A stretch of DNA of 64,000 nt from Alectoria sarmentosa. Its lineage: Eukaryota; Ascomycota; Lecanoromycetes; Lecanorales; Parmeliaceae. The stretch's first letter is position 1. Every line of letters starts with the position of its first letter. The position numbers and the translations under genes are program-made. Below, one piece after another: positions 11,726-22,958 of this stretch. Location: positions 217,128 to 281,127 of the forward strand of contig WOGZ01000012.1 in NCBI GenBank assembly GCA_009733775.1, read 5' to 3'. A model generated the notes under the pieces. That model was not told the DNA's origin, searched no databases, and saw only the letters and a program-made list of their open reading frames with translations.

Positions 11726-14700
11726 CTAATTTCTGAACGCCATCAATGGGGGTGCAGTCAAGCCACCTTTGACGTTGACGGCATTACTACCTCGAGGCAG
11801 CTGAGGTAGAATTTCGGATACCCATCCAATGACCTGCGGAGCTTGGAAAGCAATTCGAAGTCCACCGTCCTTCACGTCCATCTTCTGCGATGCAGCCTTA
11901 TTGTCCGTCTTGGCCGTGGCTCTGGTGTAGACGCATTAGCAGGTAACCTAAGGAATAGTCCATTCAGACTCACCCTCCTTTCAAGCCCCACGGTCCGTAG
12001 CTAGCCTGTATGGAACTGTCGGTAGATAGAGCAGACATCATTTCTACACTGTTCTGTGTAGTACTCTTGAACTATTCGACCCTGTCAGCCTTACTCTACC
12101 ACCTATGTGACCTTTCGGCACTTACCTCGAGCACTGTATCGGCAGCGACAATGAAAGCTGTCGGGTATGCAGGGAATTTGCCATAGTCGGTCCGCTTTTC
12201 AGCCCCAATTTCAGGATCTTTGTTGACCCAAGTTTTGATTTGTTCGGCGCCAGGGCTAAGCTTGGAATCATCAGAGATGTCAATGTCGAAATCTTGAAAC
12301 AAGTCTCCGTGCAACCAGGGCCGTTTGATATTGACCACAATAGCCGAAAAGGACCCTTCAACTCTGCATGAAGCCATCGCACTTTCAACCTTCTTGCTGG
12401 ACGACGAGAAGCTCGTACTGGCCTTGACGCTTGCCCACCAATTGCCCACTTCCAAGCTCGCTGATCCAGAAATGGTCGACTCCTGTGTGGATGAGCTGCT
12501 GGACTTCGACCCGACAGAGAAAGCCACCTTGGTCCACACATCGGCGCTCTCTTCTGTGGATGCTGTAGCGGCAGACTCGGGCTTTTCGGCAGTGTCGCCG
12601 CTTGTGCGAATGAGCGCTTTATTATCAGTCACACCGATGATAGTGCTAGGAGCATCGCCGAGTCCTGCAGTGGTCGAAAACAGCTGTGCCTGTGTAGTGC
12701 TGATGTCACTCTCCAAGGATTTCAAATGCCCCGATATCGCAATTTCCATAGTCGAGATGCCTCCAGCCTCAAGGCTTGAGACTGAGTCCTTTGTTCCAAT
12801 TGCCTGAAGTGCATTTTTAGCTGTCAGCCATCGCTCCTTCGCAACCTCAATATTGTTTTTGGCATTCTTGACTCTGGCAGTACTCTCTGATTTAGCAGGG
12901 CTGTTTATCTTAACAGCATTATCTGCCTCAGCAGCTTTGCGCTCTTCTATCTCATATTTGTAGATGTCCTCCAATGCCAACTTGAGTTCAAGCTCTTGTT
13001 CTTGGCGTATTGATCCCACACTTTCCAACTTTACAGCCTCTTCTTGAGCTCGTGCAAGCTTTTTGTCCGCTTCGTCCAACTTGACTTTGGCGTCGCTTTT
13101 GGCGTCTCCTTCGGCTGCGCCAGAGTACGTGGTATCAGCAGCATCTCTCTCTGAATTCGTTTTAGCCACATTCTTCAACGCATCAACAAGAGCCTTCTTT
13201 GATGTTTTGGCACGCTCTAGGTATTTTAATTGCTTTGTGTCGCTGCCTTGGTCCTTTTTCTCCTCGTTGTAAGCTGTCTCCACCTTTTCCAAGGCTGCTT
13301 CAGCGTCAGCCAACGTGGTTTGTGGCTGCCGTGATTTGCTTCGACTAGCGAGTTGCTGCATCAAGATAATTTGTAAGCAAGTTTTGGTGGTATTTCTCGC
13401 GTGTGCTAACAGCATACCTCATTATAAACTTCGTACGCCTGCTTCATACGCTTCAGGCTTTCCAAACGCAACTGCAGATGTGCTGGATTGGTAGGATTGC
13501 GAGTTTTCCATGCAATTGCTTTCTCCCTACAAAGCTGGGCCCTACATGGAAACTCCCCATTAGTCCAGACAACGAACAGGGCTTGGTGTATTGACAACTC
13601 ACCAATGACTTGGCTCGAGGGTGACTTTGGCCCAATCCGTGCCATCGATGGCAGTGAGCAAAGCATCTCGCGTGGCTTCCTAGAACAGAACGATCAGAAA
13701 ATTTGGAAGAGGAGAGTTATAGGTGTAGCTCACCCTGCCTTTTTCAATCCTTGCCATAATAGAATCATGATCGACGGCAGCTGTGGCTGTTAGCAAGAGG
13801 TAGTGGCAAGTACCGCGATGGATGATTGCGCGACTGACAGAAGCAATATTCGACGCGGTATTTGTCACCATTGACCACCCAGTCCATCCAACGGGCATGC
13901 AACTCGCCTTGTACCTTGGGTACACATTTGTCAGCCCTGTCGATATTTTTCATTTGGGTCAGTGGGTCAATACTCGTTTGATGTCCTTCTGTCTAGCACT
14001 AAAGTTGGCGGCGGATTGTTGAGCGTCACCTCCTAGCTCTCTCGCCTCTACCATCCTCGGTGTCAAAGTTCTGTGCGAGTCAAACATTGCATATTTATGA
14101 CTCACCCAAGGCTTCGCTGCGTACGGCGTCCCATTTTCCACGTGCTTCAGACCATGCAATCTGCTTCTCTACGTATCGGTCGACGACAGTACCTGATACG
14201 CCAGCTACTTCCAAAGTACTCTTGGCACCGAGGAGTCGTGAACCCAATATGTCAGACTTTGGTGTAAGAATAGTTTCTTTCGAGCGAAGGAACTTCATTG
14301 CCTGACTGTATGTACTTGAGCCGTCGCCGGAAAGATCTGAGTTGATGTTGAATGAGCTGATGTCAGTTTTGCGTGGGATCAGCATGTCAAGGGCAGTCAT
14401 GTAACTTCTTGTAACGCTTTTGCCGGTGGGCCCAAGCTGCCGTGGTCTTTCAGCAAGAATGCTTTTGTCATCATTCAAGAAAGAGGTGCATACGAACCAT
14501 TACTCTATCCAGTGGAATCATAGAATCTACCAATATCGCTTCGTTGCATTGGATCATGTTGCGAATATCAGCCGTGGCTCTTTCTCCTCTGGGTAAATAG
14601 CTATATTACATCAATTGTTGTTGCGCAAGAGATTGAGGTAAAAGCACCTACCTGCCGCCAAGCCTAGTATCAATGATTGTCCCGGGTATCTGAATGGTGA

Positions 14701-14800
14701 TATATTGTTCGTAAGCGCAAGGAAAGCAAGCCAGTACGGCTTCACGCAGCTGCGTGTTGATTTTGGCAAGCAGCTCGAGACTTTGATCGCGGTCCGACAT
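11726..14800 (-). CDS. Eleven-exon 834-residue coiled-coil protein, unknown function
   Basis: Exons in order: 14800-14652, 14600-14498, 14436-14106, 14047-13974, 13914-13839, 13780-13734, 13679-13603, 13541-13418, 13355-12126, 12071-11974, 11921-11726. All ten introns are 51-62 bp and all phases agree. The N-terminal third is globular (LGPTGKSVTRSYMTALDMLIP). Residues about 380-530 are rich in Ala, Glu and Lys with heptad-like spacing, a probable coiled coil. Next comes a Ser/Thr-rich stretch of alternating character (SVGSKSSSSSTQ, then STSFSSSSKK), then a globular C-terminal region (FSAIVVNIKRPWL, FPAYPTAFIVAADTVLE, GWVSEILPQLPRG). There is no signal peptide. I recall similar unnamed fungal proteins but no assigned function. 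The alternating Ser/Thr segment could form an amphipathic beta-hairpin, but that is speculation. Confidence 0.8.
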
Positions 14801-16190
14801 GATGAATAAATGTTGAGGCGCTCTTGTGATCTCTTGACTGATGTTGAGCCAGGGGTACAATGGAGGCGACGGAAACAGGCAAGGAGGCCACTTTTTGTTG
14901 TAAGAAACTCAGAGGATCTTCTTGAAGCTCGAGGAAGAGTGCAACTTGGATGAACAGAATTCCTGCAATGATAGTCTTTTATGATCGACTAGACCGCTGA
15001 GCATGCGTCAAGCAAACGCCATATCCAGTCCTCTATATTGGTCTAGAATGCCTCCGACAAGTTCCATTTCGCTAGAGATTCAGACCGTGCGCTGTGTGGC
15101 AAAGATGACCGTTCCTCTTGACGACGAATTGCCATTTCTGGACGTTGATGAAATGAAGAATCCTCATCCCCGCATACTGAGCACCAATTGGGATCCAAGA
15201 AAGTCCGCTCAAGATGGTGTCTACCCAGAAGGGGTAATACCGTTTCCACAGCCTTTTCCCAAAGTCGGTCATCAGCTTCGACTCTTCATTATTTCGCCAA
15301 ATTTTCAATAGTGTTCCAGAGCTCATATGGCCAAGTTTTTTGAGGGAGCCACTATTGAGGATGTGGATCTAACGACATGTGACGAAAATTCTTTTCGGCG
15401 CCTAGAAGCTGCATATGCCAGCCATATACCTCAGTATCACGGCGAAACCGCACGCCCATAAGTCCTGGGATCCAGAGTTCACGCTAATTCATATGAAGAT
15501 TTGTCGATGGTGGCGAGAAAATGGCGCTCGTTCATCACAGCTGACCCTCACACAAGAAAAAGGGCCGAGAAAGTCAGCTAGTAGGGAATGTAGAGAACGA
15601 GTTGATCGTTTCTGCCAACGCTCGACCTATACGGAAAAGTAAACTTCCAACCAATCTTCTCTCGACCACCTCGAATTGCCAAGATCAGCTCGATTTGTAA
15701 CCAGCTGGTATCACACGCTCACATCCTAGGACAAACCAACAACTGACCATCCTGACCTAATTTGGATATTGTCTCTTGTCCGTGTGACAACCTGTTCATC
15801 GGAAAGCTGAGCTGATGAAACTGGTGGAAATTTTAGTCTCCTTCCTTCCTAATCTGTATCTGAAGCTGCAAACACCATGCTTTTGCAGTATCTAGGAGAA
15901 ACTTCCTGAGCGCAAATGAACAGCGAGATTTGAAGGCAGGTCAAGGCTAACAAAGATATATCTTCGGGACGAGATGTCATGGAAGAAAAGCAAAGACGCA
16001 TCAATCGCATTTGATTAGCCTGAGTTGTAACGACTGTCTGCAGTCTCGTGGTCCATTAGTTTAGATACCCAAACTGCCTTCCCCCATTATCCTCAAGAAA
16101 GGCACAAAGAATTCCTTCCTCCCTTCCTTCTCCCATTATCCTCACGAAAGGCACAAAGAATTCCTTCCTCCCTTCCTCCCTTCCTTCCCC
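14801..16190. other. Intergenic region with possible gene fragments
   Basis: No gene is supported over about 1.4 kb. Short open frames overlap on both strands around 15003-15330, and a 44-codon plus-strand frame (about 15328-15459, starting MAKFFEGATIEDVDLTTCDE) looks coding-like but ends early. These may be debris of a decayed gene; I recognise no family. Confidence 0.35.
16083..16180. repeat. Two-copy tandem repeat, 49-bp unit
   Basis: Copies start at 16083 and 16132. Each holds CCCATTATCCTCA and GAAAGGCACAAAGAATTCC followed by a CTTCCT-rich tail, with only one or two differences between copies. The repeat ends 10 bp before the stop of the small minus-strand gene at 16191. Confidence 0.8.
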
Positions 16191-16544
16191 TTACTTCTGA
16201 GGGATAAAAGCAATGTCCGAAACCAAGTTCCTAAGCTTGTCAAGGGCCTCTTGAGCAGCTCTCACTGCTTTTCCAATCTCTGTATATTTCTCAGCGTCGA
16301 TAGTCAGATTGCGACCCACAGGCTGGAAACCACTTTGCAAAAAGCCTGGAGCAGCTATTGGCTGGAATCCTTGATTCCCAAAGCCCTTGAAGCCGTCGTC
16401 GTTGGTGGCATTGAAACCGCTATGAGTGAGTCCCACGGAGGTGGCTTGATCCACCGGCTGAAATCCTTGGTTGTTGAACTCAGGCTTCTGGGAGTCTTCT
16501 GTCTTGGAATCGGTGGGCGGGATGGAGCTGGGTCGATCTGACAT
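16191..16544 (-). CDS. Small repetitive protein with GFQPV motifs
   Basis: The chosen start at 16544 gives 117 residues (MSDRPSSIPPTDSK...). The frame is open upstream to 16688, but that part looks like untranslated leader. The middle repeats a short motif three times with variation: NQGFQPVDQ, NQGFQPIAAP and SGFQPVGR. The last 40 residues (DAEKYTEIGKAVRAAQEALD...) are predicted helical by eye. There is no signal peptide, membrane segment or known domain. A cytosolic, largely disordered protein with a helical tail is the most that can be said. Confidence 0.55.
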   Translation of the reverse strand: MSDRPSSIPPTDSKTEDSQKPEFNNQGFQPVDQATSVGLTHSGFNATNDDGFKGFGNQGFQPIAAPGFLQSGFQPVGRNLTIDAEKYTEIGKAVRAAQEALDKLRNLVSDIAFIPQK

Positions 16545-18350
16545 GGTGGTTGAGAAAGATTGGTTTGGAGGATGATGATGATAAGTCGAATTCTGGAGGG
16601 TTTGCTTTTCGGTGGAAATGGGACTTGGGTTGGGGTTCCGTTTGCTGATATATATGCGTAGAATCCGATCTTGGCATATCAAGGACACATCGTGATTTTA
16701 TATCGCGCTCAGAGTTAGATGATGGGGAGATCATAGCTTCACTAACGCCCATGACCCGCTGTACTGACTATACCCTCTTTCAAGCGATTGCGCCTGGTCA
16801 TCACCACATCGGATCACGATCTCTCCATTCATCTTCCCAAAACAGCAGAAATTTAGCGACAGATGCAGAATTCGGAGTTCCAAGAAGTTGCGTTGACCCC
16901 ACAGTTTTCTCAAACAGCCACAATCACCTCATTCCATACGAATGCGACGGCATCTCGGATTACCTAGACCTAGCAGAGCACGATTAAGCCATGGTGTGTC
17001 AATCAACCTAGAGAAGGAAATTGTGGTGTGACTTGGTGAAAGTCGCCTTCGAACCGTTCGGGATTCTAGATCTGATTTGATGAAGTTCATGTGATGAGCC
17101 TGACTCGGGCGCCTCCAGTAAAGCCTGAATTGCAATTACATCTATTATGGAGTGCTCTCCGCAAGTGCGTCATAGGAATACGCCTAGAAAAAAAAGCTTC
17201 TAGCGTTGAGACGTTGCTAGCTGCTCCCAACTAGGTGAGGTTTTCGCCAGAGAGAGGCCATAGGTCGTCATTACGATATTCAGAGATTCGCTTAGCCTGG
17301 AGAGTGACACCATATGATGACCCAGGCTTGAACAAGTAAGACGATTATCTTCGAGATGACTTGCAAGTTGCTGATTTCTAAATAAGCTTGACGTTCTCAG
17401 CCGCCTGTCCGATCGTCCTTCAGCCAGCCACATTTCAGCGCTGTGGCTGCCGTCACCCAATTGGGATCCCTGACGATGCAAAGGTTTCCTGGTAGCTGGC
17501 AAGTAAAGGACATGATCTGCCAAGAGACATTTTAGACCGAGATCCATTCTCATCACAGTCACACTTCCCATTTTTGATGTTCAGCTGACCTGAATTTTGC
17601 ATTACCCGCAGCCACAGAATGCTATTCGAAATTTGACGGCGATCTTCATCCAACAGAGGTGAGGAGGACATGCATATGGATGTGATGGATGCATGCTCTG
17701 TCACGTTCGGCTCATTCTGTTCCAAAAAGACTCGCTATTTTGCTTCAATCCTGAAAATGAGGCGCTCGCCCTACTCATCTCCTCTTTATTAGGGCAGAAT
17801 TTCAGCTGGTGAAGACACAAGCCATCGTTGCTCTAGACCTCACCTTCATGCTAGCGAAACGATTTTCGACCGGCTGACACCCTTCGTTCGTAGCAAATTT
17901 CCTAAAAGAGCCTGCTCTGGCATATTAGATTAGAGAACTATGTATACATATGCACGATGGGGCCAAAAGGAGAAGCGCGTGACTCGTGCCTACCAGAACT
18001 AGCTATGCATGCCGACGGTCAACTCGCCTTTCTTGGACATATCCCGCGATGCTGGGTAATCGTAGGCCTTCGAAGCGCAACTAAGCAGTTTGATAATCTG
18101 CCAATATTTACGATAGCCTTGATTGCTCTCCGGAACAAGGGTAAATGGAATGGTCTCGACTTCTCCATCCCTTCTATTCCTGGTTCTGTATTCTCAATGG
18201 TCGCTCTAGACTTCCTCGGTTGTCTAGATTTATATTATTGAATACTGATCTAAAGTCCAGACCATCTTTGATAAATGATAAGAGCTGTGAAGCTCCCAGT
18301 CAATTCAACTTACTCGACGTGTACCTCTCTCTTCTCCTCTCAACAACTTC
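16545..18350. other. Intergenic region without a supported gene
   Basis: About 1.8 kb with scattered short open frames. A 123-codon minus-strand frame (17200-17571) has some coding-like composition (AEMWLAEGRSDRRLRTSSL) but no motif, no start context and no splice partner that I can defend. It may be a decayed gene. Confidence 0.4.
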
Positions 18351-18882
18351 ATGATGGCTAATCCTTGGAACAATCTCGATGTCATCATGCAAAACGAGGA
18401 CTATACGAACGCAATTTGGAACTTCATCTTGAACCAAGCCTTTCCGGCACCAAATTACATCATTGTCCCCGAATATCGCTTTTTCGACGGTCAAGGTTGG
18501 GCAGATCTCGCCGTAGTGAGGCTCGGTAATCCCGTTAGACTCATACTCGTCTACGAGGGTAAGAGAGTTGGTGGCCAGTTCCACACCATGAACCATGCTC
18601 TAGGCCAAGCATTAGCATGCGCGAACTCCTATGGAAATAATCACAATCCAGCCCTGATAGCCGCACTCGGGACCAGTTTTGTAGTGGCCCGGTCCGACGG
18701 CACACCTTCTACCGCTTTTCACGCCAACCAAAATGGCATTTCAGATATCACTGATCGGGACAACTGGGATAAGATAGCGGCAAGAATGATACAGATTAGA
18801 AACTGTCAGTATATTTGAGTGTTATGAAAATGATGAAAACTAATACTCTTCATCAGGGAACGGATCTTATGCCGGCCTCTAA
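18351..18882 (+). CDS. Small protein with PD-(D/E)XK nuclease-like pattern
   Basis: Two exons (18351-18804, 18857-18882) are joined by a 52-bp intron with a GTCAGT donor and give 159 residues; the second exon adds only the last eight residues (WNGSYAGL with the split codon). The sequence EYRFFDGQGWADLAVVRLG followed by RLILVYEGKRVG has the layout of a PD-(D/E)XK core: an acidic residue on one strand (the D of WADLAVV) and E-x-K on the next (EGK), preceded by a helix with an acidic residue. This fold covers restriction-like and repair nucleases. Small stand-alone proteins of this kind occur in fungi without known function. The assignment rests on motif spacing only. ATG codons at 18351 and 18354 are both possible starts. 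Confidence 0.65.
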
Positions 18883-19707
18883 TGGTTGAATCTCTTGCAA
18901 AATACGACCAAAGACTTCAACACCCATATTACGTGAGGGCATGGTATTGGGGTGAAGAGACTCGGTGTTCGGAGAGAACATGACGATGGTAATTAATGAG
19001 AGAGCATTGAGCTTGAATTCTTTTGGTCGCTTGCGGAGCATGAGATAGCTATCGAAACGTTAGTAATCGGGGAGAGATAACACGATCTTTAATGAGGAGT
19101 AGCAGTATTTTTTTACATCCGGCTACAAATTTGCCGTTTTTTTTCAGTCGCTGTGCTTTCATCCTACTTATAACTCACGATGTATGGGTAGCGTCCGCTC
19201 AAGGAGCAGACTTGAGGACTTTGCTAGCGCAGAGACCTATATCGGTTGACCTTCTAATTCAAAAGAGCACCAGATTCGGCCCGGCCAACACCGATAGAGG
19301 TTTAACTGAGAGTACTTTACTTACTGTTCTCTGGTGTCTTGGAGGCCGGAAGCGGCTGTCAACCAATAGCCGCTTTTGACCTAACGAAGCCCGTTTTTGG
19401 CCTCCGAAACACCCGAAAACAGATACTTCTGGTGAAATGCTTGGTGTCTTACGCTCTGAAGGGAAAGGGTCGGTGAACCAAGCCGTCACTGCCGCGAACT
19501 GTCAAAGGCAAGGTCTGCGATGTTTTACTCCTACCAGGTGACCTGCCTTTCCATTTCACTTCATATCCTCCTGGTGAAATGCCAGGTCGTCTTCTTCTTA
19601 CTGCAAACATAATTGTGTTACTGCCTCGATTGAACGGAGACCCAGTGGAAAGAGTGTTTGCTGACAGAATTGAGGCGTTCCGCAAATTTATCCACTATAT
19701 CATGAAA
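18883..19707. other. Intergenic region with nested inverted repeat
   Basis: No gene is supported. Short open frames on both strands lie around the inverted repeat at 19333-19413. The phrase CTGGTGAAATGC occurs twice (near 19430 and 19571), as a short direct repeat. Confidence 0.4.
19333..19413. repeat. Nested inverted repeat (potential cruciform/hairpin)
   Basis: Outer arms 19333-19347 (GGTGTCTTGGAGGCC) and 19399-19413 (GGCCTCCGAAACACC) match at 13 of 15 positions as inverted repeats. Inside sits a perfect 8-bp stem, AAGCGGCT at 19350-19357 with AGCCGCTT at 19368-19375, around a 10-base loop. The arrangement could be the core of a small inverted-repeat element or a transcribed hairpin. Confidence 0.6.
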
Positions 19708-21972
19708 CTAGACAATCGTAATTGTCCGTACAGGGAAGCCATGAAAATTATCTGTGGACGACTCAAACCCACCGATTCTTTCATATATATCACTCTCCTT
19801 ATGCCTTAGCATCAGACCTTTGATAGTCTGGAAGCATCCACAAGGGTTTAGGTGAACCCACACAGCGACGCAGAATACTTCATCATTCCACCATGAAGTT
19901 GTTGCTCCTGACGGTCTTGTATCTGTACGTCCATAGGTAGGTGGAATGTTGGGTGTTTTCTTTCCTTGGACTTGGAGCCGTTGATGAAAAAAATGATTGA
20001 TGTCTGTAAATTGCTTGCCAATGGGTCTTGCATTTTCCAGCCAACGCAATTCACCGTACGGCAGAGGATCGCCATACCATGCTCGACGCAGGATGGCGCT
20101 AAGCTCTATGTGCCCTCCATTTACCTCTCCGTACTGCAGTAATTGATCCTTCAGTGTGATCTCACATCGCAGTATTCGACAATCATACGCTTGATGACGA
20201 CTTTGATCGACGCCAGTGGCAAGATTTGGATCGAATGCAATTCTTCCATCTAGAGACGCCCAAGACCAGCTTGGAGCGCGGTATGAGGAAGTCCTGGTTG
20301 CACCGCTCTTTGGGTGCCACATAAGGTATTCCAATAAGCGGTCTTCCCAGAAGCCCGCAACGTATCGGGTCTTTAAAGCGTCTCCGAACTTTTCAGCAAT
20401 ACCGGCGAGCGCGACAAGTTTGTCAGAAGCACACGTCATTGAGCGCAGAGAGTATCTCTCGATAAGGTGAGTCCATTGCGTATGCAAATTTTGGAGGCGT
20501 TCGAGCTCTGCTGCTTGCTGGCCTAAAAAGCTTGCCGACGATCTTATAGGGATCACGACACCTTCAAGCTTATTATGTACCAGAGTCTTCGTGCCACCGT
20601 GGACGTCTGGTGTGCCTTGGTTCAGAAGTAGTGGCATCGGATCAGGGCGAACAAACTTGACAGCAGAAGTAGACCACCATGATTCATCAGATTGGGGTAC
20701 GTATTTAGAGCTTCCAAGGTTGGCAACGACAACCTTACAGCGCCACTGAAGTGTCTGAGTAGAGTAAACCAATTGCCTTTCTGACAATAATTGTTCCTGC
20801 AATGTCCAGGCTCTTCTGTCCACAGGTTCCAAGGGAGGTTCAGGATCTATTCCCCATGAAAGCTCTCGATGTCTTAACCTTCTGCGAATGTTGACAGTAC
20901 CAGCCTGAAAACCATTATGCATGAATGGAATTGTGTTGGCTGATGACGGGGCCTTTCTAGGCCGCAGGAAACCTTCGTCTACATTCTTGGCGGAAGCTGC
21001 AACAATGGTTATATAACTTGACTGGTATATAGACGCCATCCGAGATATCTCCAACGCCTTATCTTGAGAGGAATCCTGTAAGATACACATAGCGTCAAGC
21101 CAAAGATAAGGTATACCCAAGCTTTTCGTAATCTCGAGGGCATCTTGCACTGTCTTTGACATCAACGAGGGATCAATTTCTTTCTGGAATTGAGCACAGT
21201 TCTTGTGCGTCAATACTGTACTTTGGCTACCCCAACAGTACGAGACTGTGATATATCTCCCTTTAAGCCCGTTTGTGACAAGAAGTCTTGATCTCTGCTT
21301 GCCAAATGTAGGTAACAATTCGATGACTCTAGTGGGAAGGGGAACATCGGACGTCTTTGAACAGTTCACATGATCAGCACAAGACTCAATCCATCGCTGC
21401 ACCTCCGCAATGGCTTCATAACTATATACCACTGGTTGAATTTCTCGGGTAGGAATTATCTTGGCTGCCGGGTCCGACGAGTTAGCGAAAATGTCGAAGG
21501 AAAGGTGCCGATGCAGTGATCTCTCTATCCAATTTCCATCACACTCTTTGTTTTGAGTATCAAGGCTTGGTCCTGCTCCTACAGATTTGGAGCTTAGACG
21601 GAGTTCCAGAGCTACCTCCAAGTCGAAGCTGCCAGCAGGAGTGATTCTAGAGTCATGGCACGGTTGAACGTTCATTGCTACCAGCAAGCAAGTTTTAGTG
21701 CCAAAAACTGCCGAGCGTCCCATCATATCATCTACATGCGTTTTGAGTAGATGACACCAGGTACAGCCAATTTGAGTCGATATCGCCAGGTTCTCAAGGC
21801 CGACGGCAAAAACACTACGCTTGTGTTCACTAAGCCATATCTCAGCATACGCACTGGTGTCAAATGTGTCTTGCCAACATCGCATACAGATACCCTGTCG
21901 TAAGAAATAGCTCTCACTTTCGTTGCTTTGCGAGCTAAAGACGATATCAAGGTCGTAGGGTATGTCTTGCAT
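19708..21972 (-). CDS. HET-domain (heterokaryon incompatibility) protein
   Basis: A single exon encodes 754 residues. The HET domain (PF06985) runs from about residue 236 to 400, with the diagnostic GRYITVSYCWGS, then LGIPYLWLDAMCILQDS and MASIYQSSYITIVAAS. In a C-terminal block, RAWTLQEQLLSERQLVYST is also typical. The N-terminal 100 residues carry paired cysteines (ICMRCW, IGCTWCHLL), common in this subgroup. HET proteins trigger cell death when genetically different hyphae fuse; the specificity partner of this one is unknown. The frame is intact, with no stop or RIP-like damage, so the gene may be functional. No NACHT, WD or ankyrin partner domain is present. Confidence 0.92.
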   Translation of the reverse strand: MQDIPYDLDIVFSSQSNESESYFLRQGICMRCWQDTFDTSAYAEIWLSEHKRSVFAVGLENLAISTQIGCTWCHLLKTHVDDMMGRSAVFGTKTCLLVAMNVQPCHDSRITPAGSFDLEVALELRLSSKSVGAGPSLDTQNKECDGNWIERSLHRHLSFDIFANSSDPAAKIIPTREIQPVVYSYEAIAEVQRWIESCADHVNCSKTSDVPLPTRVIELLPTFGKQRSRLLVTNGLKGRYITVSYCWGSQSTVLTHKNCAQFQKEIDPSLMSKTVQDALEITKSLGIPYLWLDAMCILQDSSQDKALEISRMASIYQSSYITIVAASAKNVDEGFLRPRKAPSSANTIPFMHNGFQAGTVNIRRRLRHRELSWGIDPEPPLEPVDRRAWTLQEQLLSERQLVYSTQTLQWRCKVVVANLGSSKYVPQSDESWWSTSAVKFVRPDPMPLLLNQGTPDVHGGTKTLVHNKLEGVVIPIRSSASFLGQQAAELERLQNLHTQWTHLIERYSLRSMTCASDKLVALAGIAEKFGDALKTRYVAGFWEDRLLEYLMWHPKSGATRTSSYRAPSWSWASLDGRIAFDPNLATGVDQSRHQAYDCRILRCEITLKDQLLQYGEVNGGHIELSAILRRAWYGDPLPYGELRWLENARPIGKQFTDINHFFHQRLQVQGKKTPNIPPTYGRTDTRPSGATTSWWNDEVFCVAVWVHLNPCGCFQTIKGLMLRHKESDIYERIGGFESSTDNFHGFPVRTITIV

Positions 21973-22958
21973 CGTAGCGGGGTGTGTTGTGGACTACAGT
22001 CTCCTTTGCCCTTCTGAAAGATCGAGGACCATTTTATTCCCCAAACCTTTTGCCTCCTTTTCCTCTTTCTCCTCTTTCTATTTAGAAAATGGCGCTTGTA
22101 CTTGTCTATCCTGCTAGCAGAAGCTTCGGACCTTTCGCGCAAAAGGATCGACTAGCGACATATAACCCCAATCAGACTATTGACTTAGCGAAAGCCATTC
22201 AAGACAGTCAGAGGAATATGAGTTTGCGTGCTCTCAACAAGAGCTTATCTTACGCCGACATTGGTATTGGCCTTGTTTGTGGGTTTGGAGGAACCCTTCC
22301 AAAACGTGGTATAATGTGGGGTCGAAGGTGCTCTGTGCAAGCAGTTGTCATGACTTAGGTTTTCTAGTAGCCGGTATTGAGCTACAATTATGAGAGATCA
22401 GCGTTGAAAAGATAATGGTTTCCTGGAGCCGAAGAGCCGAGTATCTTCCGAGGTACCTGTAGGCAGCAACTTGTGCGCCATTACACTAGTGGGCCTTGGG
22501 CGCGGCGTAATACTCACTTCAGCCAGATGAACAGACAGCGAGGTCATTGGCCTTTCAAACATATTTCAGGTCGACTGGTTGAATGCTTCACTGGCTATTG
22601 TATGGACCGAAACAAAAGCAGTAGCGCATTATATGTCGTGCCAACGGAACAGACAAGTCATCGGAAGCCTCACTGCCGTTCTTGGTGGCACGACTGGTAT
22701 GACATTGGTCTCCCCAGTCGCTTCAACCCCGTAGCCGTGGTATTGAGGGATATGGGGTCAAATTTCAAGAGCTGGGTGTAAAACTTTCACGTTGGAGGCA
22801 AGTCCGTAAAAATTCATTGGGTTGAAATGGAGGATCCGGCGCCTAGTTTCGCCGCCCCGATGGATTTTCCAAAATTGAGCGATGAAGCTGTGGTGGAGAT
22901 ACTCATAAAGCACTTGATAATGGCATACTAAAGGGTATATTTCCTTTACAGGTCCATC
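21973..22958. other. Intergenic region between divergent genes
   Basis: This is the 5' region of both the HET gene (minus) and TIM50 (plus), nearly 1 kb. Open frames of 89 and 102 codons on the plus strand (22089-22358, 22473-22781) show no motif or coding signature that I trust. Confidence 0.45.

Noticed and set aside
13915..13973. Apparent frameshift in the coiled-coil protein gene
   Set aside because: A 59-bp GTATTG...AAG intron in phase removes both stops and fits the size of its neighbours.
22089..22358. 89-codon open frame starting MALVLVYPASRS
   Set aside because: Overlaps the likely 5' leader and promoter of the HET gene, lacks any motif and has no coding-like continuation.
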